Shown one piece after another: positions 46,101 through 58,500 of a DNA stretch of 64,000 bases. The stretch lies in assembly GCF_019703515.2 (NCBI RefSeq), contig NC_059388.1:248001-312000 (forward strand). The letters are read 5' to 3'. Position numbers and translations under genes: made by a program. The notes beneath the pieces were generated by a model. The model had not been told where the DNA came from, did no database searches, and saw nothing but the letters and a program-made list of their open reading frames with translations. This stretch comes from Myxocyprinus asiaticus (taxonomy: Eukaryota > Chordata > Actinopteri > Cypriniformes > Catostomidae). The first letter of the stretch is position 1, and the number at the start of each line of letters is the position of its first letter.

Positions 46101-47540
46101 CGGCAGATACTCTGGGAGAGGTGATTACTGCTTTTGGGAAGAGGTCATGAGGCATCGGTGTATTACTCCCTACTAATTCGGAGTCTGGGAGACGGAACTT
46201 CAACTTCTCTTAAGAGATTATGGGAGAAAGATCTAAATTTGGTATTGGAGGAGGGACAGTGGGCTGGGATTCTAAAAAATGTCAACTCTGCATCCAGAGA
46301 CGCAAGGGTTCGCCTCATGCAATTTAAGATTTTACATAGAGTCTATTGGACCCCCTCTAGATTGCATAGGCTTGGTCTTAAAGACACACCCACCTGCTGT
46401 CAATTAGAAGATGGAGACACAACCCATGTCTTTTGGGGATGTGTTAAGATGCAGGAATTTTGGATGAGGATTCAGAGTTTTATGTCCGAGGTTTTGGCCT
46501 CTCAAATTGTATTTTGCCCCAGACTCTGTTTCTTGGGAGATGGGGCAGTCATTAATTTGGAGTATAAGCACGTGAAAAACTGGGTTCTATCTAGTGTTAT
46601 GATCGCCATACAGATTACTATGAGGAGCTGGAAGTCGGCTGGAGCTCCCCCTTTTCAGGAGTCGTGTTCAGAGATGGCCAGAGTGGCAGCTCTTGAGGAG
46701 GGGGTATCCAGAAGACTGGGGAGTCTGGACATGTTTGAGAAGAAGTGGGGCAGATATCTGTCTTTTTTGGAGGGCTCTCGGGGAGAGACAGTGGAGAGAG
46801 AGGTGTAGGGGTTTTATGTGTGTGATTGTTTTATTTATTTTATTTTATTTTTATTTTTTTATTAATTAATTTATTTATTTTTGTTGTGTGTCTATGGTTG
46901 TGTGACCACTGGGGTGTTGTTGGGGGTCGGGTGGGGGATTGGGGGGGTAGTGGGGGTTGTATTTTGATTCTGTATATGTATGTTCTGCTATGTATATATT
47001 TAATGGTTGAATCAATAAAAAAATGTTAATCGGATAATCAAGTAATCTAAATTTAAGCAAGAGCATACAAAGTAAAATGAGAGTACTTAATATGTTGTGA
47101 ATAATAATAAACCTTTTTCCAAATAAAATAAAATCTGGTGAAATATATGTATACAAAACTCTTAATATGGTGAATATATTGGCTACAAAAAGCTTCATTT
47201 GGTGAATACTTATATATAGAGCATTGTAACAAAGCAATTCTCCATAATTTCAAAATGAGAGCCTTTTGTATGTTTCGGAATTTTTTGCAGTTAAAAGTCC
47301 CACATTATGCACAAAATGTAAATATTTTCTGGTTGTTATTATTGGAAACTAACTACATCCTGGATTTTATCCTTTTTTGACTATTTTGGACTCTTTTAGC
47401 CTCTATGTCTGTGCCCATGTCGTAGTAAGGAAATACTAAGAATATTTATTTTACATTCTTTAAATCGATTAGTCGGTTATCGGCCTTTTGCACCACCTTA
47501 GTTATCGGTATCTGCAAAATCCACTATCGGTCGCCCTCTA
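43141..47540. mobile_element. hAT-type element split by L1 copy G
   Basis: The ends are TAGAGTTAGACTGATATATC and the inverse of TAGAGGGCGACCGATAG, same family as the element at 61465-63067 in opposite orientation. The 8-bp flanks are TTTCATAC (43133-43140) and TTTCAAAC (47541-47548). Without L1 copy G it is about 0.65 kb and has no transposase. Confidence 0.82.
43297..47032 (+). pseudogene. L1-type LINE, copy G, ORF2 pseudogene
   Basis: 5'-truncated copy beginning inside the endonuclease (NKYLQF) with a full 3' end (gaatcaataaaaaaatg). It is flanked by a 16-bp target duplication, gataatcaagcaatct (43281-43296) and gataatcaagtaatct (47033-47048). Motifs are LGGDFNLLMDS, SDHALVSLEML, MSLDAEKAFDMVEWDY, GTRLGCPLSPLLF and LLLYADDILLFIS. 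The zinc knuckle is damaged (CCQLEDGDTTHVFWGC lacks one Cys-X2 position). ORF2 ends at 46808. Shifts near 43670, 43862, 44425, 45330 and 46140 make it inactive. Confidence 0.92.
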
Positions 47541-47584
47541 TTTCAAACTCACTTAAAATCATCAGCACACAGTCAGAGAATAAC

Positions 47585-47768
47585 CTAGCGGGCTGCGCTC
47601 ATGACATGTGATGCGGATGCATCGTGGGTGACCTGAGTTCAATTCCTTGCTTGTGAGGTCCTTTCCCAGTCCCATTCCCTCTCTTCTCCCCTATCGTTTC
47701 CTGTCACCTCTCCACTGTAATCTGTCTAATAAAGAAGAAAAAGGCCCCCAAAAAATGAAAATGTTGTT
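47585..47768 (+). mobile_element. tRNA-derived SINE, second family
   Basis: The head (gtgacctgagttcaattcc) resembles a tRNA B box. The body (cgtttcctgtcacctctcca, then ctgtaatctgtctaataaag) ends in an A-rich tail (47769-47783). This layout is common in fish SINEs. It is unrelated to the SINEs at 18197 and 34444. A Tc1-type terminal motif (ccaaatatttttggggatca) lies downstream at 47958-47980; the rest of 47549-48348 shows nothing further. Confidence 0.6.
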
Positions 47769-48348
47769 TAAAAAAAAAAAAAAATCACCAGAACACCTGT
47801 TTATTAAAATTCAATGAGCAAAAATAGCTAAGAAAAGTTATTTCTTAGAAAAGCTCCAGTAGCATGTGAGGCACACATATGACACTTGCTTTGACATTTT
47901 TTTTTTTTTATATCAACGACATTCAGACATTAAGTGTGACCTCCATGTCCAAAAGTGTCCAAATATTTTTGGGGATCACTGTATGTGTGTAAGCAGCAGT
48001 TCACAGATTCAGACTATTAAATAAATGCAGAAATGCAAATGAGCACCGTCAATTCAACAGGGGTATACACCACAAAACAGTGTAGGGTACAATGGACCAA
48101 AAGATGGGCAAAAGAGAAAGGTTTATTGGCCAGGTGCACAAGATGGCGCCGGTGAGATTTCGCCACGCAAGTATGAGTGTTCATTGAAGCTGAGTGAGAT
48201 TACACAGTGATCGTGGTGTAAGTGGGGCTTTATTGTTGCTTTGAGAAGAGACTTCCAAAGGAGACTTGTTAAAGACTTGGTTGAGACCAGCTTGAACATG
48301 TAACAATTAAAGAAAGAGAGGAGAGTGGTTTATCAGCACAGGAGATTA

Positions 48349-49900
48349 CAACCCCAATTCCAAAAAAGTTGGGACAGTATGAAAAATGCTAATAAAAGCA
48401 AAAATTTGTGATTTATAAATTATATTCACCCTTTGCTACATTGAAAGCACTACAATTAAACATTATATGTTGTGTTACCTTGTGAATTTCATTGTTTTTT
48501 TTAAATGTACAGTAATTTCAAATCAGATGATTGCAACACGCTCCAAAAAAAGTTGAAATAGGGGCTAATAAGTCTAGTAATTTCAACTTGTAAAATTGTT
48601 ATAAGGCAATGTGAAACAGGAGATGTGAAACAGGTGAGGCAATCGTGTCATATTATATAAGGAGCCTCCAAAAACAGCCTAGTCCTTCAAGAGCAAGGAT
48701 CATTTGAGACTTGTCAATTTACCAACAGATGCTTCAGCAAATAATCCAGCACTTTGCGAACAATGTTCCCCAAAGACAAATTGGAAGGATTTCGGGCATT
48801 TCACCCTCTACAGTGCACAATATAGTTAAAAGATTCAAGGAATCTGGTCAAATCTTGGTGCGTAAAGGGCAAGACGAAAACCACTTCTAAATGTGCGTTA
48901 TCTCTGATCCCTCAGACGTCACTGACTTAAAAAACATCATTCATCTGTAATGGATATCATGAACATGGGCTTGGGATTACTTTAGTAAACCTTTGTTAGT
49001 CAACACCACTCGCCGCTGCATCCACAGATGCAAGTTAAGACTTAACTATGTAAAGGAGAAGCCATACATCAACACTGTCCAGAAGCGCTGCTGACTTCTC
49101 TGGGCTCGGTCTCATCTGAGATGGAAAGTAGAACAGTGGAACTGTGTTTTTTGGTCTGAAGAGTCCACATTTCAAATAGTTTTTGAAAAACGAAGTTGGT
49201 GTATTATCTGGGCCAAAGAGGAAAAGGGCCATCCAAGCTGTTATCAGCGTCAGGTCCAAAAGCCAGTGTCTGTATGGGCCAGGGGTGTGTCAGTGCCCAT
49301 GGCATGGGTAACGTGCACATCTGTGAGGGCACCATTAATGCAGACAGATATGTACAAATTTTGGAGCAACATATACTGCCATCCAGCACCGTCTTTTCGA
49401 GGGAAGTCCCTGCATTTTCCAGCAGGACAACTTCAAACCACATACTGGCCGAATAATCAGAGAGTGCGGGTGCTAGATTGGCCTGCAGTCCTGACCATCT
49501 CCAATTGAGAATATGTGGTGCATTATGAAGCACACAATATGGAAATGAAGACCCCGTACAATTGTGCAGCTGAAGACCTGCATAATGGATGAATGAGGGA
49601 AAATTCCACTTTCTAAACTTAACATACTTGTGTCTTCAGTGCCCAAATGCTTAAAAAGTGTTATTAGAAGAAATGGTGATGTTTCACAGTGGTAAACACT
49701 CGATTGTCCCATCTTTTTTGGTGTTGCAATCATCTGATTTGAAATTACTGTACATTTTTAAAAAATAATAATGAAATTCACAAGGTAAAACATCATATAA
49801 TGTTTAGTAGTAGTGCTTTGAGTATATCAAAGAGTGAATATAATTGACAAATCACTCATTTTTGCTTTTATTAGCATTTTTCATACTGTCCCAACTTTTC
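48349..49900 (+). mobile_element. Dead Tc1-type transposon, copy 2
   Basis: Near-identical sister of the element at 26831-28407, starting CAACCCCAATTCCAAAAAAG after a TA (48347-48348). The right terminal repeat is cut about 18 bases short where a gypsy LTR begins. It shares with copy 1 the same early stop position (NHF-stop), the altered block around gacgtcactgacttaaaaaa and the ctgacttctctgggctcgg change. Confidence 0.9.
48729..49590 (+). pseudogene. Tc1-type transposase pseudogene, copy 2
   Basis: The same reading as copy 1 with the same lesions. It keeps the second catalytic aspartate (FQQDNFKPHT), which copy 1 has lost, while the first position is again E (WSEESTFQ). A deletion removes the segment after KPHT that copy 1 still has. 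It is not functional. Confidence 0.85.
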
Positions 49901-49904
49901 TAGT

Positions 49905-50235
49905 TGCAGCTCACAAACAGAAGGGAAGGAGAACACAGGGAAGCAGGTTTTTCCAGGCTCAGGTAGGAATTTTAATCGGCCACTTCAGTGTTTTACAACT
50001 TCACAAACTCGTCAGCTTCACAGGCACGTAGTAACTTAAACACGTCAGCTTCACAAACATAACAGATTAAACATAGCAGCTTCAGGAGCACCGTGGCCTT
50101 CCTTGTGCCAGACTCTCTCTCTCTCCTCTGCTGGTGGTGTGGCTGCTTATATGCCGCTCTCTCCATGCTCACTGGAATTAGAGACAAGTGTTATACATAA
50201 TGTAGTTCAGGTGCAAACACCCTTACCTCTTTCTC

Positions 50236-50271
<36 letters not shown>

Positions 50272-50305
50272 GTGACGGACGCTTGACCACGCCCCCGCTG
50301 CCACA
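49905..50305 (-). mobile_element. Solo gypsy LTR
   Basis: A 401-bp block related to the LTR at 9206-9572: cagcttcacaaacataacag units, a CT-rich run (50224-50270) and the shared end gacggacgcttgaccacgcc, then gctgccaca. No internal gypsy sequence adjoins either side. It replaced the end of the Tc1 copy 2 terminal repeat, and no clean target duplication is visible. Confidence 0.8.
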
Positions 50306-50329
50306 TATACATCGTCAACAAATTTTAGA

Positions 50330-53300
50330 AATGAACACTGAGAAAGTAAAGAATAAATAAAAATACAATAAATAGCTTAATAAACATCAGTACTGTATGT
50401 TTAGTATGTCAGTTGCTGACCATTAAAATAAAGAATAAATAAAAATAAAATAAATAGCTAAATAAACATCAGTACTGTTTAGTATCAGTCAAATGCTGAC
50501 CATTAAAATAAAGAATAAATAAAAATAAAAATAAATAGTTAAATAAACATCAGTATTACTGTTTAATATCAGTCAAATGCTGACCATTAAAATAAAGAAT
50601 AAATAAAATTAAATAAATAGCTAAATAAACATCAGTACTGTATGTTTAGTATCAGTCAAATGTTGACCATTAAAATAAAGAATAAATAAAAATAAAAATA
50701 AATAGTTAAATAAACATCAGTATTACTGTTTAGTATCAGTCAAATGCTGACCATTAAAATAAAGAATAAATAAAAATAAAAATAAATAGTTAAATAAACA
50801 TCAGTACTGTTTAGTATCAGTCAAATGCTGACCATTAAAATAAAGAATAAATAAAAATAAAAATAAATAGTTAAATAAACATCAGTACTGTATGTTCAGT
50901 ATCAGTCAAATGCTGACCATTAAAATAAAGAATAAATAAAAATAAAATAAATAGCTAAATAAACATCAGTACTGCATGTTTAGTATGTCAGTTGCTAACC
51001 ATTAAATAAACATCAGTAGTGTATGTTTAGTATGTCAATTGATGACCATTAAATAAACATCAGTACTGTATGTTTAGTATGTCAATTCCTGACCATTAAA
51101 ACAAAGAATAAATACAAATACAATAAATAGCTAAATAAACATCAGTACTGTTTAGTATCAGTCAAATGCTGACCATTAAAATAAAGAATAAATCAAAATA
51201 AAAATAAATAGTTAAATAAACATCAGTATTACTGTTTAGTGTCAGTCAAATGCTGACCATTAAAATAAAGACTAAATAAAAATAAAATAAATAGTTAAAT
51301 AAACATCAGTACTGTTTAGTATCAGTCAAATGCTGACCATTAAAATAAAGAATAAATAAAAATAAAATAAATAGCTAAATAAACATCAGTACTGTATGTT
51401 CAGTATTAGTCAGTTGCTGACCATTAAAATAAAGAATAAATAAAAATAAAATAAATAGCTAAATAAACATCAGTACTGTTTAGTATCAGTCAGTTGCTGA
51501 CCATTAGAATAAAGAATAAATAAAAATAAAATAAATAGTTAAATAAACATCAGTACTGTTTAATATCAGTCAAATGCTGACCATTAAAATAAAGAATAAA
51601 TAAAAATAAAAATAAATAGTTAAATAAACATCAGTACTGTATGTTCAGTATCAGTCAGTTGCTGACCATTAAAATAAAGAATAAATAAAAATAAAATAAA
51701 TAGCTAAATAAACATCAGTACTGCATGTTTAGTATGTCAGTTGCTAACCATTAAATAAACATCAGTAGTGTATGTTTAGTATGTCAATTGATGACCATTA
51801 AAACAAAGAATAAATACAAATGCAATAAATAGCTAAATAAACATCAGTACTGTTTAATATCAGTCAAATGCTGACCATTAAAATAAAGAATAAATAAAAA
51901 TAAATAGCTAAATAAACATCAGTATTACTGTATAGTATCAGTCAAATGCTGACCATTAAAATAAAGAATAAATAAAAATACAATAAATAGCTAAATAAGC
52001 ATCAGTACTGTATGTTTAGTATCAGTCAAATGTTGACCATTAAAATAAAGAATAAATAAAAATAAATTAAATAGCTAAATAAACATCAGTACTGTATGTT
52101 CAGTATCAGTCATTTGCTGACCATTAAAATAAAGAATAAATAAAAATACAATAAATAGCTAAATAAACATCAGTACTGTTTAGTATCAGTCAGTTGCTGA
52201 CCATTAGAATAAATAAAAATAAAATAAATAGTTAAATAAACATCAGTACTGTTTAGTATCAGTCAAATGCTGACCATTAAAATAAAGAATAAATAAAAAT
52301 ACAAATAAATAGTTAAATAAACATCAGTATTAATGTTTAGTATCAGTCATGCTGACCATTAAAATAAAGAATAAATACAAATTAAATAAATAGCTAAATA
52401 AACATCAGTACTGTATGTTCAGTATCAGTCAGTTGCTGACCATTAAAATAAAGAATAAATAAAAATAAAATAAATATCTAAATAAACATCAGTACTGTAT
52501 GTTCAGTATCAGCCAGTTGCTGACCATTAAAATAAAGAATAAATAAAAATAAAATAAATAGCTAAATAAACATCAGTATTGTATGTTTAGTATGTCAGTT
52601 GCTAACCATTAAATAAACATCAGTATTGTATGTTTAGTATGTCAATTGATGACCATTAAATAAACATCAGTACTGTATGTTTAGTATGTCAATTGCTAAC
52701 CATTAAATAAACATCAGTACTGTATGTTTAGTATGTCAATTGCTGACCATTAAATAAACATCAGTACTGTATGTTTAGTATGTCAATTGCTAACCATTAA
52801 ATAAACATCAGTACTGTATGTTTAGTATGTCAATTGATGACCATTAAATAAACATCAGTACTGTATGTTTATTATGTCAGTTGCTGACCATTAATACAAA
52901 GAATAAATACAAATACAATAAATAGCTAAATAAACATCAGTATTACTGTTTAGTGTCAGTCAAATGCTGACCATTAAAATAAAGAATAAATAAAAATAAA
53001 ATAAATAGCTAAATAAACATCAGTACTGTATGTTTAGTATGTCAGTTGCTAACCATTAAATAAACATCAGTACTCTGTTTAGTATCAGTCAAATGCTGAC
53101 CATTAAAATAAAGAATAAATCAAAATACAATAAATAGCTAAATAAACATCAGTACTGTTTAGTATCAGTCAAATGCTGACCATTAAAACGAATAAATACA
53201 AATACAATATATAGCTAAATAAACATCAGTACTGTTTAGTATCAGTCAAATGCTGACCATTAAAACAAAGAATAAATACAAATACAATATATAGCTAAAT

Positions 53301-53420
53301 AAACATCAGTACTGTTTAGTATCAGTCAAATGCTGACCATTAAAATAAAGAATAAATAAAAATAAAATGAATAGCTAAATAAACATCAGTATTACTGTTG
53401 AGTATCAGTCAAATGCTGAC
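50330..53420. repeat. Tandem array, 80-84 bp and 47 bp units
   Basis: About 40 head-to-tail units. The long unit has a core (aaataaacatcagtactg, tttagtatcagtcaaatgct, gaccatt) plus an A-rich part (aaaataaagaataaataaaa, ataaaataaatagct). The short unit of about 47 bp keeps the core and lacks the A-rich part; short units cluster at about 50996-51090, 51730-51790 and 52590-52890. Units differ by a TATG insertion and by GTATCAGTCAAATG against GTATGTCAATTG. Confidence 0.95.
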
Positions 53421-54274
53421 TATATTAATACTGCCTAGACAAGAGATAAACAGTGGCAGCGGTGTTACAACGTATTCTGCTATACAAGTTCAGGGGAAAC
53501 TTTCAATGGTGGAAAACCAGACTTTTATATATTACATTTTATAAATGCAATGACTGGAATTGTTCGGTTGAAGGGGGTACTAAACTGCGAATCCTGAACA
53601 AAGCAGTTTGGTGACTACATGTTTACACATTAACTTCCACTCCGCTGACAAGGTATGAAAGTAGCTACGTGATTAGCTAGTTAGCTATAAGCTCGTTGCC
53701 TCGGAGAGTAAAAGATGGACGTTGTTTATTTTACTTTCCAGCATTGGGTCTCACCAACTAGGTAACAACATAGCATGAAATTTACACTTATCAGACACAA
53801 TCCACCACCACACCACTGTCTGCTGAGCTGCAAAAAGATGCTCTGATGTTTACCTTTCAGTCTGCTACATTACTGACTGCACTGACAAACTATAGCTGGC
53901 TAACAGCAAACAGACATGAGTGACATGGTTGTCAGGGACAAGGTTAATGTTATATTAGTTATATTGAAAAGGGAAAATGATGGGGTCATTGTTTAAGTTT
54001 CCAGTATATATTTATCAAACTAGTTAACTTACCGAGACACCGCTGAACTCCGCCCTGTCTGCAGAGCCACCGTCAGATCAGCTCTGTAAACAATGGAGTC
54101 GGAGTGCACTCTGCTGGACAAACTATGCTGTGATACCAATTCTAAAGCTTTGTTTTCTGCATTATATGTTCTGAAAAAAAGTTTTCATATCGGCGCATAT
54201 CGGTAAAATATACGCCGATACGATATATCGGTGAAAGGCTAATATCGGCCGACCGATATATTGGTCGGGCACTA
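53421..54274. mobile_element. hAT-type element, right part
   Basis: Ends ...CGACCGATATATTGGTCGGG then CACTA at 54274, a hAT-type end with nested gccgatat motifs. The matching left end (TAGTGCCCGACC) was not found. It may have been lost at the LTR near 50305, in which case the tandem array lies inside this element. There is no coding region. Confidence 0.55.
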
Positions 54275-54507
54275 ATTTCAAGTGTGTTTCACCTAACAGT
54301 TACAGAGTGTAAAAGCCTCCTGTGTCTTTATTGCGATGCTATAATAAATTTTAAATCTCTTTTCTGTAAACACCTAATATAAAATGCCATTTTCAGTGGC
54401 TTCTTGACCGGCGCATAGCAAAACCGGAAGTGGCTATGCGCACACTCTCTAAACCAGAAATCAAACATGGCGTCTTGTGCAACTAGCCCATTCTAGATTC
54501 ACTCTGG

Positions 54508-55553
54508 TAGGGGTGGGCGATATGGCCAAAATCCTATATCACGATATGACAATAACAATAACGATTTATATCACAATATACTAAATTGTTTTTGTAAAAT
54601 CACTAAAAATAGGTTAATATATTAGGTAACACTTTACAATAAGGTTTTATTTGTTAACATTAGTTAACATGAACTAACAATGAACAATACTTTTACAGCA
54701 TTTATTAAACATGGTTAATGTTAATTTCAACATATACAATATTTAAATCAAAAGATTTATATAATAACATTAGTTAATGCACTTTGAACTAACATGAACT
54801 AACAAAGATTTTTTTTTTTTTAATTAACTAACATTACCAAAGATTAATACATGCTGTAAAAAATAGATTGTGCATTTTTAGTTCATGATACTTAATGCAT
54901 TAACTAATGTTAGCGAATGGAACCTTATTGTAAAGTGTTACCATATATTAAATAACCATATTATACTGCCTATTTGTGGATAATCCTTTGAATTAAATAC
55001 TTCCAAATACTTCATCTTGTATAATTTTCTCCTTTTTTTGGAACTTGACAGTAAACGTAAAGTAAAAACTTGGTTTGAAATCATTCTTGCCATAATGCTA
55101 AATTTTACATTTTGCCATATTTCAGTCTGATATGTTGTTGACCAATATTTTTATTATTATAAACTTTCCTCAAAAAACTCAAGATCTTCACAAAGCAATG
55201 CAAAAAGAAAATAATGCATAAGTAAAAAATAAAATCCAACAAAAATAAACACTTCTTGCAGAAAATATTCAAAATTATGTAAATACTTCTTGCAGAAAAT
55301 AAATACTAAATAAATATAAACACTTCTTACAAAAAAAAAAAAAATTATGATTGAATTAATGCAGACCGCATCTTTTGGCTTTCATTATATTCTTTTGCGT
55401 GCTTCATTTGAGGAGGTAAAACATATTGCTTACGTGTAATTATCGTTGCTCAAAGTTTGCAGGTTAAATTTTTCTGCTCTGTGTTGGCTTTTGTCAACTT
55501 ACACCACAGATGTCGTACCTGTTCTAATAACAAGCTCTTCATCGTTTTCTTGA
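54508..55553. mobile_element. hAT-type element, left part, with foldback MITE
   Basis: Begins TAGGGGTGGGCGATATGG with further cgatat motifs, typical of hAT non-autonomous elements of fish. A foldback repeat (54625-54942) inside it starts ggtaacactttacaataagg and ends with its inverse. The right end of the hAT element was not found; it may continue past the insertion at 55562-60323. No gene is present. Confidence 0.55.
54625..54942. mobile_element. Foldback MITE
   Basis: 318 bp with inverted arms (ggtaacactttacaataagg and gttaacattagttaa against their inverses at 54900-54942). It has internal T-rich runs and no ORF. Short internal repeats of gttaacatgaactaac type occur several times. Confidence 0.75.
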
Positions 55554-55561
55554 CTTGTTTG

Positions 55562-58500
55562 TAGGGCTGCACCTAACAATTTTTTTTAATCGATTAATCT
55601 AACGATTCTTTTTCCGATTAGTCGATTAATCTAATGACTAATTTGCCGATTATTCTAAAGATTTTTTAAATTATTATTACTTGATTAATATAACAATTAA
55701 TTAACCCAAAATAAATATAAAAAACTTGTCTCATTAATATTTCAATATTTTATTAAATCATCTTCTCTTAAACACAAACAAATGTACAAGAAACAAAGTG
55801 TGCACTGCAGGGCATTATTCTGCAACAAAATAGCCCTGTCTTAACTGGTAATCTCTGTTTTACAGTCCAACATAAAATCTCTTAAAATTAAAGTAAGAAC
55901 TTGTTCAATTCAAGTAAAAGGAAAGTGCAATCTACATTTAGCAATCCAACAACAAAATAAATGAAACAAATGTAAAATTCAAGTCACTTTCAGGAGGAAT
56001 ACCAAAACATTGTGCAACCTCGAGTTTGGCAGTCCAACATAAAATTTTACAGTAAAATTAGTGCAATTTGAGTAACACATATGTTTTTCTAACAGGATTA
56101 ACTAAAACGTGTGCATTCTTAATCAACTCTCAGTAATACACACACCCAACTTAGCACATACACACAATCTCTCTTCCCGCCTTTCCCTCCCCTCCCTCCA
56201 CATTCCACCTCTCCTTCTCTCTCTCCCTCCCCCTCATCTTACAAAAAAATTAGTGCAATTTGAGCAACAGTTAACTTTTTTCTAACATGAATAACTACAT
56301 CATGATGGCCGCCTCGGTGTGGAGCACTCCTATTGTTTTGTTGTTTTTGTTTGTTTGTCCTGTGTTTAGTAATCTTTTTCCAGTCAGTTTTACCGGAGAC
56401 GAACTGCTGAACATTCGACAGCTTATACCAGACAATCTTTTCCTGGTTTTTGAATATTCAGACGTTTTGCTAGACATTTTAGTTGGAGGCTCGGCTTTGT
56501 TGTTCAGGAGATGCAGGTGAGGGAGACGAGCCGGTGCGCTGGTCAAGCTCCAGTGGCGGGGCTTTTGCACAGCGCTTCCGAGCATTCATCTAGCGAATCT
56601 CTGCTCTCTTCCTAATAAAACGGACAAACTACATCTCCTCACCTGCGCAAATAAGGACTTTTCAACCTCTGCTGCTTTGTATTTCACAGAAACCTGGCTG
56701 AGTGAAGCCATTCCGGACAGCGCGTAACATCTGCCGGGCTTTCAGCTGTTCAAAGCAGATCGCATCGCGGAGTTAACGGGGAAAACGAGAGGCAGTGGAA
56801 CATGCTTTTACATCAATGAAAGTTGGTGTACAGATGTAACAACGTTAAAGAGGATGTGCTGTCCTAATTTGGAAGCGCTCTTTTTAACTGTAAGCCTTTC
56901 TACTTGCTACGGGAGTTTTCCTCGTTTATTCTGGTGAGTGTGTATATCGCACCAAATGCGTGTTTTAATGCGGCGCTGCAACAGCTGACTGATCAAATCA
57001 CAGACACCGAACAACAATACCCGGACTCAGTTATTATTATTCTTGGGGATTTTAACAAAGCAAATCTCACACGTGAACTGCCCAAATACAAACAGCACAT
57101 CACATGCCCCACCAGAGACAGGAAAATACTGGATCACTGTTACACAACAATAAAGGATGCATATCGCTCTGTTCCTAGAGCAGCTTTGGGACTCTCTGAT
57201 CACTGTCTGGTTCATCTTCTTCCAACCTACAGGCAGAAATTAAAATCTGCTAAACCTGTAGTAAAGACTATAAAGAGATGGACCAATGAAGCAGAACTGT
57301 AACTACAAGCCTGCTTTGACTACACTGATTGGAGTGTTTTAGAGGCTGCAGACACCAATCTGGACGAGCTCACAGATACTGATACATCATATATCAGTTT
57401 CTGTGAGGATATGTGCATTCCTACTAGGACTTATTTAAAGTTCAACAATGACAAACCGTGGTTTACAGCAGAGCTCAGGCAGCTTCGTCAAGCCAAAGAG
57501 GATGCTTGCAGGGGTGGGGATAAAGTCTTGTACAATCAGGCCAGGAACACACTGAATAAGGAAATCAGAGTGGCTAAAAGAAGATACTCTGAGAAGCTGA
57601 AAAACAAGTTTTCAGCTAATGACCCTGCATCAGTGTGGAGTGGCATGAAACAACTTACAAATTACAGGACTCTTACCCCCAACCCTGTGGTGGACCAACA
57701 ACTGGCTGACAACCTGAATGTGTTCTACTGTAGATTTGAAAGGCCCAATCTCACACCCCACTCCCGCTCAGACCTTCACTTCACACAAACACCAACACCT
57801 CCTGCAACCCCCCTCCTCCCCCCTCCTGCTTCTCAACCTGCACTTAAGATCTGTGAAGATGATGTGAGCTGCGTCTTTCAGAAACAAAAGACGAGGAAAG
57901 CTTCAGGCCCAAATGGCGTCTCACCAGCGTTTCTTCGATCCAGTGCTAACCAGCTGGCCCCGATCTTCACACAGATCTTCAATAGATCACTGGAGCAGTG
58001 TGAAGTCCCATGCTGCTTTAAACGCTCAATCATTATTCCTGTCCCAAAGAAACCAAAAATCAATTAATGACTACAGACCTGTCGCCCTGACATCTGGGGT
58101 CATGAAGTCATTTGAGAGACTGATGTTGGCCCACCTGAAGGACATCACTGGACCCTTTCTAGATCCCCTTCAATTTGCTTATCGAGCAAACAGGTCTGTG
58201 GATGATGCAGTCAACATGGGATTGCATCATATCCTGCAACATCTGGACAGACCAGGGACATATGCAAGGATCCTTTTTGTGGACTTCAGTTCAACTTTCA
58301 ACACCATCATCCCAGCTATTCTCCGGACTAAATTACACCAACTCTCTGTTCCCACGTCTATCTGTCAGTGGATTACCAGCTTTCTGATGGACAGGCAGCA
58401 GCTTGTGAGACAGGGGAAACTCACTTCCAGCACCTATACAATCAGCACTGGTTCCCCCCAGGGATGTGTGCTCTCCCCACTACTCTTCTCCCTCTACACC

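Noticed and set aside
50330..53420. A possible CRISPR-like array, as core and spacer alternate.
   Set aside because: The A-rich parts between cores are nearly identical from unit to unit; there are no unique spacers and the host is a vertebrate.
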